DNA of 64,000 nt from an uncultured Bacteroidales bacterium (GTDB lineage: Bacteria; Bacteroidota; Bacteroidia; Bacteroidales; FEN-979), in assembly GCA_903875045.1 (NCBI GenBank), contig CAIQUS010000093.1, forward strand, positions 1 to 64,000, written 5' to 3'. The notes beneath the pieces were generated by a model. It had not been told where the DNA came from. It worked only from the letters and a program-made list of their open reading frames with translations, and made no database searches. Position numbers and translations under genes: made by a program. Positions within the stretch are counted from its first letter, which is position 1. Each line of letters opens with the position of its first letter. Positions 51,127 through 59,627 of the stretch are shown here, piece by piece.

Positions 51127-51524
51127 AACTCCGCGTTTAAATAGGTTTCAGCGTACTTTTTAGCGGTATCCGGTAATATGTTCGACTCGTACTTAGAAAT
51201 GAACCTGAAGGCGCGTACCTGGTTTGCTTTGCTCATTTTATTCCATCCGGACAGGGCCTTCTTTTTTGAACTCCGGATCTTCTCATCATACCGGTTCCAG
51301 AACATTTCAAAGGTTACTTCCTGGTTGATTTCGGTAATGGTTACAGTGCCTGATTTGAGTTTGTCAAGTTCGATGATCTCGCGGGGCATGTTTTTGAGAA
51401 TGTAAACCTGCTGTTTTTCGGAAAGATCGGCATGGATCCCATAACCCTCGAGCAGGGTGTTGTCATTGAAAATAAATTCAATGTATCCGGTAAATGATGA
51501 CGATGTAAGTTGAAAGATTTTCAT
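51114..51524 (-). CDS. Early phage protein with replication-type C-terminal helix bundle
   Basis: A 136-residue protein. The second half (FEMFWNRYDEKIRSSKKKAL, GWNKMSKANQVRAFRFISKY, AKKYAETYLNAELWDN) follows the F-W-x-x-Y-x-K ... Y-L-N ... W pattern that ends many phage replication-associated proteins. The first half is beta-like. Role unknown; overlaps neighbours by 4 and 13 bp. Confidence 0.55.
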   Translation of the reverse strand: MKIFQLTSSSFTGYIEFIFNDNTLLEGYGIHADLSEKQQVYILKNMPREIIELDKLKSGTVTITEINQEVTFEMFWNRYDEKIRSSKKKALSGWNKMSKANQVRAFRFISKYESNILPDTAKKYAETYLNAELWDN

Positions 51525-51976
51525 TGTGGTGGTGTTTTTGGTGTTGATAGTACATTGGTTGTCATGTTCTCAAATTGTTTCACCAGGCGTTGAAGCTCGG
51601 AATAGGTGTAGTCGTTCATGGGTTTGTGCAGATATCCGTATTTGATCATCCAACTGTTGAGACGCGGCCAGTCGATTTCATGTTTTCCCCTTGTCTGGCT
51701 CCAGATCACCCAGCCGACGTTGTAACAGAGCGACAAAATACGTCGCCGCATCTGCTGGCCTTTGTAATCCACTCCGGAGTGAGTCGGACCATGTTCCTTG
51801 CGGGTCATTTTCTCCAGGTGTTTGATCAGCTCATCCGCCTCGAGGTCGCTCAGCTCAGCGCTGTTGTTTGTACGGCCATCGGTAAAGCTGCTTACCAGGT
51901 CGCGGCGGTATTTATCCGTTCCGGTTTCGTGGAACAGGCCATAAAGGCGGCGGTGACGTCCGATTGTGTGGTTCAT
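51521..51976 (-). CDS. GemA/gp16-like protein (DUF1018)
   Basis: A 151-residue protein from the ATG at 51976. RHRRLYGLFHETGTDKYRRD, SDLEADELIKHLEKMTRKEH and RRRILSLCYNVGWVIWSQTR fit the DUF1018 family, which includes Mu GemA (gp16), a protein that alters host gene expression and DNA relaxation. It lies in the corresponding part of the early operon. Confidence 0.75.
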   Translation of the reverse strand: MNHTIGRHRRLYGLFHETGTDKYRRDLVSSFTDGRTNNSAELSDLEADELIKHLEKMTRKEHGPTHSGVDYKGQQMRRRILSLCYNVGWVIWSQTRGKHEIDWPRLNSWMIKYGYLHKPMNDYTYSELQRLVKQFENMTTNVLSTPKTPPQ

Positions 51977-51980
51977 GGCT

Positions 51981-52199
51981 TTATTCGTCTTTTTTATAAC
52001 GTTGTGGATCCATTTCAACGATTACGTCGATTTTATTGTCAGCATTTGCCTTAGCGATATACCAATTGGTTCCGAAATGTGTCCAGCCTCCATTGCGGGT
52101 TGCCTTGGCAATCTTCCAGCAGCTCTTTCTCGTTTCGTATTGCGAGCGAAGGACTGTCACGCCCTTTCTTACTAACTCAGCACGTTCTATTTTGTCCAT
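51981..52199 (-). CDS. Small early phage protein of unknown function
   Basis: A 72-residue protein from ATG 52199; the upstream ATG at 52223 would overlap the HD-hydrolase gene. RKGVTVLRSQYETRKSCWKI and GGWTHFGTNWYIAKANADNK read as a compact alpha/beta protein. Not recognised. 4 bp before GemA-like. Confidence 0.55.
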   Translation of the reverse strand: MDKIERAELVRKGVTVLRSQYETRKSCWKIAKATRNGGWTHFGTNWYIAKANADNKIDVIVEMDPQRYKKDE

Positions 52200-52201
52200 A
52201 A

Positions 52202-52813
52202 TCAGCGTATATAACAACCACAACCACCCTGATCTTCATCGTGCCGTTTATCAGGCGTAATTTCGTTCTCCGGCACCAACTTTTTACATACAAAACAATG
52301 GTTTCCATTCTCTGGAGCATTGTTGGAAGTAAGAATATCCATGATCCCAAGAAAGGCGTGTTTTGCCTCGCGCGGGGTCATGGTTGACACGCGCTCGGCG
52401 GTTACAATATTGACCCACTCCCAGCGCAGGGCGTATTCGTCGGCTTCTTTGACGGCGGTTGACAAAGGAAACTGAAACCCGAACTTGCGGCTGATCACAA
52501 CCATGAGTTCAAACTCCACATCGAAATAGTTCTTCAGGCGATGCTTTACCGGACGCGTTACATCGGAGATATAAGCTTCGCTGGCATCGTGAAGCATGGC
52601 TGCAAGTTTATCCTCGCGGCTTTGCACCATGTTTTGAACGAAAATGCTGTGTTCTGCCACGGAATAGTACTTCATGGTATGGCCGTTCCAGCGGCAAAGG
52701 TTACTCAGGGAGTGGGCGATATCGACCAGGGTGATCTGATCCGGATCAGGGTTGAACGGGTCGATCATTTTACCCATGAATGTGCGGACTTCTTTTGCTG
52801 TAGTTAGTTCCAT
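52202..52813 (-). CDS. HD-domain phosphohydrolase, YfbR-like
   Basis: A 203-residue protein with the HD metal-binding layout: RWNGHTMKYYSVAEHSIFV (first His), AAMLHDASEAYISDVTRPVK (HD motif), and EADEYALRWEW (last Asp). The pattern is that of YfbR-type 5'-deoxynucleotidases, which act on dNMPs. A phage could use it to change nucleotide pools. An added tail holds CFVCKK and GGCGCY, a possible zinc site. It is encoded in the early operon between the zinc-ribbon gene and GemA-like. Confidence 0.75.
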   Translation of the reverse strand: MELTTAKEVRTFMGKMIDPFNPDPDQITLVDIAHSLSNLCRWNGHTMKYYSVAEHSIFVQNMVQSREDKLAAMLHDASEAYISDVTRPVKHRLKNYFDVEFELMVVISRKFGFQFPLSTAVKEADEYALRWEWVNIVTAERVSTMTPREAKHAFLGIMDILTSNNAPENGNHCFVCKKLVPENEITPDKRHDEDQGGCGCYIR

Positions 52814-52825
52814 TGCTGATTCTTT

Positions 52826-53572
52826 TTAATACATTCCTCCAAAGTTGTCTTTCTGTATGTAGTGCCTCTCCGGCAAAAACTTCTTCACCTTGCGGATTTT
52901 TTCGGCTTTTTCATCAGAGAGCAATATGGCAACCGGAGGTATTGCATCAGGTGCAGTTTTTATTGCATCAGGTGCAACATTCTTTGCATCAGGTGCAGCA
53001 TCCTTTACTGCTTTGTTCTTACGAACTTCACGCCATTCGATCATGTAGCAGCGTTTGCTGCAAAAATTGCTATCTCCGTGCTTTGGGGTAAACAGCGCCC
53101 CGCACTGGTGGCAATGTTTCTGCGAAACTTCGGGCGTTGGCTCAATCTCAGCCTGAATTGCTTCTGAAGGTAGTTCTATGGGGGTGGGCTGATCAACAAC
53201 CGGCTTTTGGTTATGCCTGTCATACCAATCCTTCATATAACACGACTTGGAACAGAAAGGTTTTATCTGTTTTGGAACAGGTACATACTGAGTTCCACAA
53301 GTCATACAATGCTTGTATTCTATCCTGCCATCAATTGGAACCGGCTCAGGGAGCGGGTCCATCACTGGCTCAGGTTGTGCAGTTACTTGTACAATTGGCA
53401 TTGGGCCCATCGGGGTTAACATTATTTCACGTGCCGGTACCTCGACATCGTGCGGATGATGAACCGGCTCAAATGATTCGAGGATGGCCTGAACCTGGTG
53501 TCCACCGGAGAGGGAGCGAAGTACCTCCTGCATTTCACTGAAGGTTCCGTTGATGATGATTTGCATTTCCAT
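52826..53572 (-). CDS. Early phage protein with two zinc-ribbon modules and APDA repeats
   Basis: A 248-residue protein with two copies of C-x2-C ... F-C-S-K-x-C: HCMTCGTQYVPVPKQ with FCSKSCYMKDWYDRH, and HCHQCGALFTPKHGD with FCSKRCYMIEWREVR. Both resemble FPG/treble-clef zinc fingers that bind nucleic acid. The linkers are proline- and acid-rich. Near the end, APDA repeats are encoded by GCATCAGGTGCA (complementary strand) at 52944, 52965 and 52986, a 21-bp period. Function unknown; nucleic-acid binding is inferred. Confidence 0.6.
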   Translation of the reverse strand: MEMQIIINGTFSEMQEVLRSLSGGHQVQAILESFEPVHHPHDVEVPAREIMLTPMGPMPIVQVTAQPEPVMDPLPEPVPIDGRIEYKHCMTCGTQYVPVPKQIKPFCSKSCYMKDWYDRHNQKPVVDQPTPIELPSEAIQAEIEPTPEVSQKHCHQCGALFTPKHGDSNFCSKRCYMIEWREVRKNKAVKDAAPDAKNVAPDAIKTAPDAIPPVAILLSDEKAEKIRKVKKFLPERHYIQKDNFGGMY

Positions 53573-53593
53573 GGTTAGGTGTTTTAAAAGTGT

Positions 53594-54208
53594 TTAAAGC
53601 GCTGAGAAATTGAGCTCAATCAATTCATAACTGCCATCCGCGTCACGTTCCCAAATGCGGAAGTACGTTTTCGATCCCGGTTTGCGGATCCCGTCGCTTA
53701 ATATGTTGATGGCTTCCTGAAACAGTGGGTGGCTGATCTTGGTGCGATACTTCATCAGCTGCATGACTTTCTTTGCATCAATCCGGCCACGGGAGGTTGA
53801 AAAAGCATCAGTAACCAGGTTCTTTAAGAATTCGATCTTGCTGTCAATGCTTTCATCCAGAAAGGCATCAAGTTTCTCCTTGGATGCCTGGATGGCCAGA
53901 TCGTCAAAGTCGATGCGTTCACTGATACTCACTTCGATCTTGATCGACCGGTCGAAGTTGAACCATGTGAAGTTTCCCTTGCCATCGGTTTTGGCTTTGT
54001 ACTCTTCCATGGCCTTCTTGTAAACGTCGCCGCAAAGGCGTTCCATCAGGTCTTTAAATTCCTGCAACTTCTTGTTTACTGCCCTGGCATCCTTTGCCAG
54101 AATAGCTGCATTGCGCTCTTTCAACCGAAGCCCGGGGGTAATATACTCAACCGGAACGGTGGTGCCTGATTCATCTGTCCAGGACTTGTCTTTAACTTTC
54201 TGTATCAT
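53594..54208 (-). CDS. DUF3164 protein
   Basis: A 204-residue protein. SWTDESGTTVPVEYITPGLR at the start, then a coiled-coil middle and a C-terminus with GRIDAKKVMQLMKYRTKISH and FQEAINILSDGIRKPGSKTY, are typical of DUF3164, a family fixed in the early region of Mu-like phages. Function not established. Confidence 0.8.
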   Translation of the reverse strand: MIQKVKDKSWTDESGTTVPVEYITPGLRLKERNAAILAKDARAVNKKLQEFKDLMERLCGDVYKKAMEEYKAKTDGKGNFTWFNFDRSIKIEVSISERIDFDDLAIQASKEKLDAFLDESIDSKIEFLKNLVTDAFSTSRGRIDAKKVMQLMKYRTKISHPLFQEAINILSDGIRKPGSKTYFRIWERDADGSYELIELNFSAL

Positions 54209-54227
54209 TTAATTGGTGTTTAAAGGG

Positions 54228-54650
54228 TTAATAATTCTCGTTTTTTGTTGTGATTTTGTGCATGATTTCGCGACCGGCAACCTCATAGCTGCTGTGGATC
54301 TTCTCGTACACGATCTCGTCGGGAAATTTGTCGATGCTTGTATGAAGTTTCTCATACCGGTTGCGCAATTCTTTCTGAACATCCTCGCGCCCCTGGTTCC
54401 CGGCGTACTTGTACCAGAACACTTCATCAATGAGTGTCCATTGCTGTTTCCACCAGCCCCAGAACAGCGGTTCCCTGAGCCAGAGGGTTAACCAATCTTC
54501 ACTCATGCCCATGGATTTCATGTAGTCAACAGCAATGTCGAAGATCATGGCATTCATCTGATCATCGGTATAGCCGGTGAGCAGCATTACCTTTGCGCGC
54601 ATGGATGCGGAGCGGTTCAGGTTGACGGTTTTTATCGTTTCCTTATTCAT
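54228..54650 (-). CDS. Early phage protein of unknown function
   Basis: A 140-residue protein, aromatic-rich in the middle (LREPLFWGWWKQQWTLIDEV, FWYKYAGNQGREDVQKELRN). Overlaps the AAA ATPase gene by 8 bp. Not recognised. Confidence 0.6.
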   Translation of the reverse strand: MNKETIKTVNLNRSASMRAKVMLLTGYTDDQMNAMIFDIAVDYMKSMGMSEDWLTLWLREPLFWGWWKQQWTLIDEVFWYKYAGNQGREDVQKELRNRYEKLHTSIDKFPDEIVYEKIHSSYEVAGREIMHKITTKNENY

Positions 54651-55281
54651 TGTCGATGGTTTTTGGATGCGTTAACTTAAAGGCGCCTTCATCCCATATC
54701 ATGTAAGGCTCACCACCACCATAACGGGAGGCGGCAAAAGCCTGGAACCCTTCAACCCATATTTTCACATTGGCATCGAAGCGGATTGAACGGGCAACAC
54801 GGCCAGCGGGCTGTGATCCCTCAGCATGACTGACCAGGATAAAAAGCTTTGTGCGAAACCGGCTCCGGAGTGTCCGGTAATCGGAATATGTGAGACCGGT
54901 GTACTGAATTGAATCGATGATAACCACATCAGGACTTTTCTTTTTTGCCAACCGGTCCATCAGTTCCGTCACTGGCTCTTTGTCCAGCAGAACGAACCGG
55001 CGCGACACTTCCTGAATGTTGCAATCTTCGATCGCGTTGCGCAGTGAAAGGGATACACCCTCTTCCAGGGAATCATAAGCCACTTTGCGCCCGAGTGTGG
55101 CCAGGTATTTTGCAAGCTGCAGGGCAAAGCGTGTTTTCCCATTGCCTGAGTTGCCCCAAATGATCCACGCGCCTGAAGGTTCCGGACAGCCGATGGCATC
55201 AAGCCACTGCCCGGTAAATTCCAGACTCCGGAGATTTGTCCGGTAGAGTTGTTGGATGGATATGGCGCGTTGTATCAGCAT
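54643..55281 (-). CDS. RecA-like P-loop ATPase
   Basis: A 212-residue ATPase with Walker A GNSGNGKT (residues about 43-50) and Walker B DVVIIDSIQY, and a RecA/DnaB-type core (GRKVAYDSLEEGVSLSLRNA, LFILVSHAEGSQPAGRVARS). It follows the MuB-like gene by 2 bp and might serve phage replication or target DNA handling. Its precise role is unknown. Confidence 0.75.
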   Translation of the reverse strand: MLIQRAISIQQLYRTNLRSLEFTGQWLDAIGCPEPSGAWIIWGNSGNGKTRFALQLAKYLATLGRKVAYDSLEEGVSLSLRNAIEDCNIQEVSRRFVLLDKEPVTELMDRLAKKKSPDVVIIDSIQYTGLTYSDYRTLRSRFRTKLFILVSHAEGSQPAGRVARSIRFDANVKIWVEGFQAFAASRYGGGEPYMIWDEGAFKLTHPKTIDNE

Positions 55282-55283
55282 GA

Positions 55284-56162
55284 TTAACCTATCTTGCGGA
55301 GTTCGTCGGCAATGCGCCTGAGTGAGTAATCGGTACGGGCAAGGAGTTTCTGGATGTCGATGTTGCTTCCTTCAGGTGCATTGGCCTTGATGATCAATGC
55401 GGCATGAACGGTTATGAACTTGCGCAGTTCGTCGGCAGTATCGGGCGATGTTTTTTGAAACCTCGAACCATACCTGCTGAACATTTCTGTATATCCTGGG
55501 GTCTCATTGTTGATTGATTTTTTGATGGTCGCACGAAGGCCATCCGCGCCCATCATGTACCATCCGCAGCATCCCTCGGTAGCATTCCAAAGCGCTTTCA
55601 ACTCCTTGAAGGCGTCTCTTTTCAAATCCCCTGCCTCATCGATAATAATTAACGGGGTGGGCGACAGGGAGCGCAGATAAAACACCAAATCCGCGCGCAC
55701 ATTGCTGTATTTCCCTGAATGCCCTACCCCGAATTCCTTTGCAATGAAGCGGACAAGCTCCTGTTTTACCGTAACCTGGCTGCAATCGACATAGATCGCA
55801 TTCTTGTGTGATCGCACGTAAGCCCGCGCGGAGAAGGTTTTTCCAACACCGGCAATATCGCATAACAACCTACTGGCGGCATGCTCCTGGCAAAACAGAA
55901 GTTGATCGGTGATGAATTCATACACCGGAGTGCGGGCAATATTCCACTGCGGGCGGTTGCCAATCTGAATCTCCAGGAGACGGGCCAGCGAAAGCCAGTT
56001 CTGGTCGGAGAGCACCCGGTCGTGGTCGCCGTTCTTGATCCTGCTGTATTGCGCGTGGTTGATGCCGATCGATACGGCAAACTTGGCGTCGCTTCCGGCA
56101 AAATTGTTGCGCCGATCTACGAGGGCGGCAACGATGCGATGTTGAATTTCAGTTGTGATCAT
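55284..56162 (-). CDS. MuB-like transposition ATPase
   Basis: A 292-residue AAA+ protein. An N-terminal HTH (FAVSIGINHAQYSRIKNGDH) is followed by Walker A DIAGVGKT (102-109), Walker B PLIIIDEAGD (170-179) and TADELRKFITVHAA in the lid. As MuB, it should bind DNA as an ATP-dependent filament, choose target sites and stimulate the transposase. It lies downstream of the transposase gene, separated by one small gene. Confidence 0.85.
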   Translation of the reverse strand: MITTEIQHRIVAALVDRRNNFAGSDAKFAVSIGINHAQYSRIKNGDHDRVLSDQNWLSLARLLEIQIGNRPQWNIARTPVYEFITDQLLFCQEHAASRLLCDIAGVGKTFSARAYVRSHKNAIYVDCSQVTVKQELVRFIAKEFGVGHSGKYSNVRADLVFYLRSLSPTPLIIIDEAGDLKRDAFKELKALWNATEGCCGWYMMGADGLRATIKKSINNETPGYTEMFSRYGSRFQKTSPDTADELRKFITVHAALIIKANAPEGSNIDIQKLLARTDYSLRRIADELRKIG

Positions 56163-56180
56163 GGTGTTTTGGTGTTTTGT

Positions 56181-56561
56181 TTAAAGAAGTTCAATATGTG
56201 TTAAGTGGTTATGTTCATTTCGATAAATTCTTACTATTTTCTTTTTTTCAAATCGCAGTAACAATGCTGCTAATTCAGTAATTTTATGTTTAAACCTAAG
56301 CTTTCGCACAACCTCACTTGATAAATCAATTTTCTTACTCCCATATTTTACTTTCAACTCTTCAATAAACCTGATTGATTTTGCCTTAAAATATTTTAAA
56401 TTTTCTGCCCCAATATCACTGTCGCTAATGATTGTGGTTTTTTGTTCGTGTTTTTTAATAGTCGCGTATGCGACATATGCATTATGAATTTCGTCTCGAA
56501 TTAAATGACGTAACTCATCAACTGTAATTTCCTCAATGTGCAATTGCTTTTGTGTTATCAT
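56181..56561 (-). CDS. Small AT-rich gene between the transposase and MuB-like genes
   Basis: A 126-residue basic protein (EEITVDELRHLIRDEIHNAY, YFKAKSIRFIEELKVKYGSK). Base composition is visibly more AT-rich than its neighbours, suggesting a late insertion of this gene into the operon. In Mu, A and B are adjacent. Not recognised. Confidence 0.6.
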   Translation of the reverse strand: MITQKQLHIEEITVDELRHLIRDEIHNAYVAYATIKKHEQKTTIISDSDIGAENLKYFKAKSIRFIEELKVKYGSKKIDLSSEVVRKLRFKHKITELAALLLRFEKKKIVRIYRNEHNHLTHIELL

Positions 56562-56578
56562 ATCTGGTGTTTTTAGGT

Positions 56579-58633
56579 TTAAAATTCTCTTCTGCTTTTT
56601 GAAAGGTATTCCTCACTGGTAAAGTAGCGTGTGTCATCCTCAAGTTCCTGGTAAAAATCAACCGACTTTGCCTCAGGTACCACCAACATTTCCGGAACTA
56701 TATTTTCAATCAGTCCTGGGTCGGGTTTGCTGATGTCCAGTTTGCGAGTAATCTTCTCCTGAATACCTTGACCTGCTACTTTGAAAAAATGTGATTTACG
56801 TTTTGCCTGGTTGGTACGGATCCGCTCATCATTATCAGTGCGTTCCATTTTCGCTTCATTGTATCGCTCGCTCTTGGTGGCCTTCGTTATAAATGTTTCT
56901 CCCTGATAGAGGTAAACCTCGCCAATGTTGCTATCAAGATCAGGGACATAGTATGCTTCCACGCTGTAATTGTGGGGCCGCAGCCGGGAGATATTGCCCA
57001 GGGTGTCTATAACATACTTTTCGTACATCACCGTGGCGAAGTCGTTGTTGCGGATAGAAGTTTCGGTGCGCAGGCCCAGGTACCTGAATAGCTTATGTTT
57101 CTGAGGACGTCCTAAATCCGGATTCATATTCTCGACCAGGACCTGCCACCGTGTTTTGCCAGGGTATAACTTCTGGTTGGGGTGTAATGAATGATTGTAT
57201 TCCATATTGATTGCCTGATCTTCGGCAATTAAAGTCTCAAGAGGAATGTGTTCCTGTTCATACATTTCTCCTTTACCTGCCTTCAATGTTTTATATGCCC
57301 CCTTCTGGAAAAAACGACCTACTCCCTTTTGCTTGCGTTTTTCTACATGGTACTTCTTGAAGTGAATAAAGTGCTCAGCCCTTTTCGACTGCGGAGAACC
57401 GGGCTGGCAAAAGGTCACATGTAAAAACATAGCGTTGAGTTCTGCCGTCAGTTCCTTCATTAAATGGTTTTCAACTTCCACTTCGCCAGGCCACATCAAC
57501 CCATGTTCGTTGGCATTGCGATACATCTGCCTGAAACAATTCCAAATCATTTCATGATCTGGCTTGTTAAGCGAGTACACACACGATAGCACAACCTGAG
57601 AAGTAACATCGAAGGCCATGTAAGTATGAACCCATTTGTCGTCACTTGTTTTGCGCGGCAGATCGCGGTCGTCCATGGTAATCTTGCTAAGCGAAAACAA
57701 TGGAGAGTGGCGATGGTTCATTGGGGTCATCTTTGTTTCGTAATCAATTCTGTTATTACGAAACTTGTTAATGATCATAGCATTGGCCGGATTGTTGATT
57801 ATGTTCCATACAGTGGATCGGCTGATGATGATATATGTTCCCCGCTTCTGGTCAAAGAAATCTTCTCTGTCGTATATCAGTCCGGTAGCCTTGTCAACGA
57901 TCTGTAAGGATCCCGCAAGAAACTGCAGGTAATCATCATAAACCCATGAACCGAAAGGAAGGTTTTGTTGGCAAAACAAAGAGATGACCAACCTCTCAAC
58001 CGCATCGTTCACTTTTTTGGCATTGGCGTTCTGATTTCCCTTATGAATAAGGTGGAAGTAACCATGCTCCATGTAATGTTTGTATTTGTCGTGCAGGCGC
58101 AGCGGATGCGTTGGAAGGGTGTGGGGATATCGACTGCTGTCGATCGCGTTGGTGGCATCGCTGATCAGATCCCAAATGCCGGAGGTCTTTTTGCTCAGTC
58201 GTTTGTTGCGACCTTTGAGTTCGGTGAAATATTTCCCGATCGCGTTTAAGATGGTGGCGTTGGCATTGTATTCCACCTGCCGGTCATGTTTGATGTTGGT
58301 GTCGTCGTCGAAAAGGAATTCGCTGAAGTACTTCGATGCCTGGTGATCCGGCTCAATGAGTTCCTGCAACCGGTTGCGCCTGGAGTATTGCTTTACATCG
58401 CCGTACTTCTCGAAGACCCGTTGTTTGATGTCGGTGCGCAGCTGGTCGTAGTTGAGCAGCGCCGGGCATCCCTGGCCGCCACCCTTGCGGATCCGCACGT
58501 GGGGGAATCTGGTAACATAATGATCGTAAGCTGCGACACTCATCACCGGTCTTTCCTTCAGGCTGTCGCTGTTGGGGTTGCCGCTGGTGAGGTCGGGCTT
58601 GCTTAGGCAGAATATGTTGTTGAAGATTTCCAA
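56579..58633 (-). CDS. MuA-like DDE transposase
   Basis: A 684-residue transposase that integrates and replicates the phage by transposition. The N-terminal third holds DNA-binding parts. The RNase H-like core contains ITMDDRD (D321/D322) and MAFDVTSQ (D342), an acidic run PGEVEVENHLM (383-392) and RAEHFIHFKKY (E420), which give the D, D/E and E positions. A beta-barrel (Mu-C-like) region follows (HNYSVEAYYVPDLDSNIGEV). Residue roles are assigned by spacing, not by alignment. The end binding sites proposed for it are at 26141-26181 and 61034-61055. Confidence 0.9.
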   Translation of the reverse strand: MEIFNNIFCLSKPDLTSGNPNSDSLKERPVMSVAAYDHYVTRFPHVRIRKGGGQGCPALLNYDQLRTDIKQRVFEKYGDVKQYSRRNRLQELIEPDHQASKYFSEFLFDDDTNIKHDRQVEYNANATILNAIGKYFTELKGRNKRLSKKTSGIWDLISDATNAIDSSRYPHTLPTHPLRLHDKYKHYMEHGYFHLIHKGNQNANAKKVNDAVERLVISLFCQQNLPFGSWVYDDYLQFLAGSLQIVDKATGLIYDREDFFDQKRGTYIIISRSTVWNIINNPANAMIINKFRNNRIDYETKMTPMNHRHSPLFSLSKITMDDRDLPRKTSDDKWVHTYMAFDVTSQVVLSCVYSLNKPDHEMIWNCFRQMYRNANEHGLMWPGEVEVENHLMKELTAELNAMFLHVTFCQPGSPQSKRAEHFIHFKKYHVEKRKQKGVGRFFQKGAYKTLKAGKGEMYEQEHIPLETLIAEDQAINMEYNHSLHPNQKLYPGKTRWQVLVENMNPDLGRPQKHKLFRYLGLRTETSIRNNDFATVMYEKYVIDTLGNISRLRPHNYSVEAYYVPDLDSNIGEVYLYQGETFITKATKSERYNEAKMERTDNDERIRTNQAKRKSHFFKVAGQGIQEKITRKLDISKPDPGLIENIVPEMLVVPEAKSVDFYQELEDDTRYFTSEEYLSKSRREF

Positions 58634-58640
58634 GTGCGAT

Positions 58641-58661
58641 TTACGAATTACGAATTACGAT
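58641..58661. repeat. TTACGAA heptamer, three tandem copies
   Basis: TTACGAA, TTACGAA, TTACGAT directly before the transposase start codon (58633). A leader repeat that may affect translation or be a binding site; similar short repeats are common between Bacteroidota genes. Confidence 0.5.
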
Positions 58662-58752
58662 TTTGATCCCGGAGGCTGATCCGATCAGCCAGCTACTTGC
58701 TTTTTTCCGGGAAGTGCTTACATTTACGTCGTCAAACCTAAAATGAAGCAGT

Positions 58753-58923
58753 ATGGATAAGAAACTTTTAAAACAGATCATTGCACAACAGGTTGTTATT
58801 CTTCAACGGTTAGAAAAACTTGAGCATGAAGTCAGGGGTGGTAGCCGCCTTGCCGCACCACAGGCATATGTAGATGAATTGATCCGGAGTGCAGAAAGGA
58901 TTGTTGATCATATAGAGATCTGA
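58753..58923 (+). CDS. Small coiled-coil protein, first of two with a shared leader
   Basis: A 56-residue protein (MDKKLLKQIIAQQVVILQRL, EKLEHEVRGGS, AYVDELIRSAERIVDHIEI), helical and probably coiled-coil. Read against the early operon. Its upstream sequence GTCGTCAAACCT (58728-58739) and the following AAATGAA-GCAGTATG recur before the gene at 59189. Not recognised. Confidence 0.5.
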   Translation: MDKKLLKQIIAQQVVILQRLEKLEHEVRGGSRLAAPQAYVDELIRSAERIVDHIEI

Positions 58924-59078
58924 AAAAGATCATATTCCTTAATCCCGTACTTAGCCGGAGTGTGTAGGATTTTCTTGTAAAACAGAATTCCAAGAAACCT
59001 ATATTCTATGGTTGTTCCAACCACAGCAGATCCTGTATTGGTGGAAGTAATAATTGGCTCAATTGTCTTTGTTATCAT
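58908..59078 (-). CDS. Small early protein before the transposase gene
   Basis: A 56-residue frame from ATG 59078 (TNTGSAVVGTTIEYRFLGIL, HTPAKYGIKEYDLFQISI). It is in the direction of the early operon, and its end overlaps the end of the small gene on the other strand by 16 bp. The composition looks coding, but the length is small. Confidence 0.4.
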   Translation of the reverse strand: MITKTIEPIITSTNTGSAVVGTTIEYRFLGILFYKKILHTPAKYGIKEYDLFQISI

Positions 59079-59188
59079 GGCATTGGGTTTATGAAATGGT
59101 TGAATCTTTGGGAAGTGAATCATATGCGTTAGTGTCGCTCATAATTATCAATTATATTAGTGTCGTCAAACCTTTAAATGAATGCAGT

Positions 59189-59416
59189 ATGAAAGATGAT
59201 GTAAAAGAACTGTTGTATTTTGCGGTACAGAAAGCAATTACAGCCCATGCAATGGCAATGGCCATAAGGGATATCGTTTTAACAGAGGAACAGAGGAAAC
59301 TCATTCCGGCGAAATTTGAGAAGTATGCGATGATTGAGGGAGATCTGTTGTTTCAGCAACTGGGTATAAAACTTGATATATCGTCTCTCGAATCCCAGTC
59401 TGAAGGTCCATCTTAA
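59189..59416 (+). CDS. Small helical protein, second with the shared leader
   Basis: A 75-residue protein (KDDVKELLYFAVQKAITAHA, RDIVLTEEQRKLIPAKFEKY) from ATG 59189. Leader GTCGTCAAACCT (59162-59173) matches that of the gene at 58753. Its 3' half overlaps the minus-strand gene 59301-59615 by 116 bp, so the two mRNAs would be antisense to each other. Confidence 0.5.
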   Translation: MKDDVKELLYFAVQKAITAHAMAMAIRDIVLTEEQRKLIPAKFEKYAMIEGDLLFQQLGIKLDISSLESQSEGPS

Positions 59417-59615
59417 ACATCAATTCTTTCAAAGCAGATGTGTCCAATTCGTATTTATCTGCCAGATACCTATCGCAGAGGAGGCGAATAAATATCAGGG
59501 CATTCTTTTTTTTGAGCAACTTTAGTTCCTGTTCTCTTGAGGTTGATTGCCGGCTGAGTTCGCTGACGATCCATTGAATTTCTGCCGTTATATCGACAAT
59601 AGTTTGATTGAACAT
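59301..59615 (-). CDS. Early phage protein of unknown function
   Basis: A 104-residue protein (DITAEIQWIVSELSRQSTSR, LKLLKKKNALIFIRLLCDRY) read 12 bp after the Ner-like gene in the early operon. Helical; a regulator or coiled-coil protein is possible. Not recognised. Confidence 0.55.
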   Translation of the reverse strand: MFNQTIVDITAEIQWIVSELSRQSTSREQELKLLKKKNALIFIRLLCDRYLADKYELDTSALKELMFKMDLQTGIRETIYQVLYPVAETTDLPQSSHTSQISPE

Positions 59616-59627
59616 GGTGTTGGTGTT

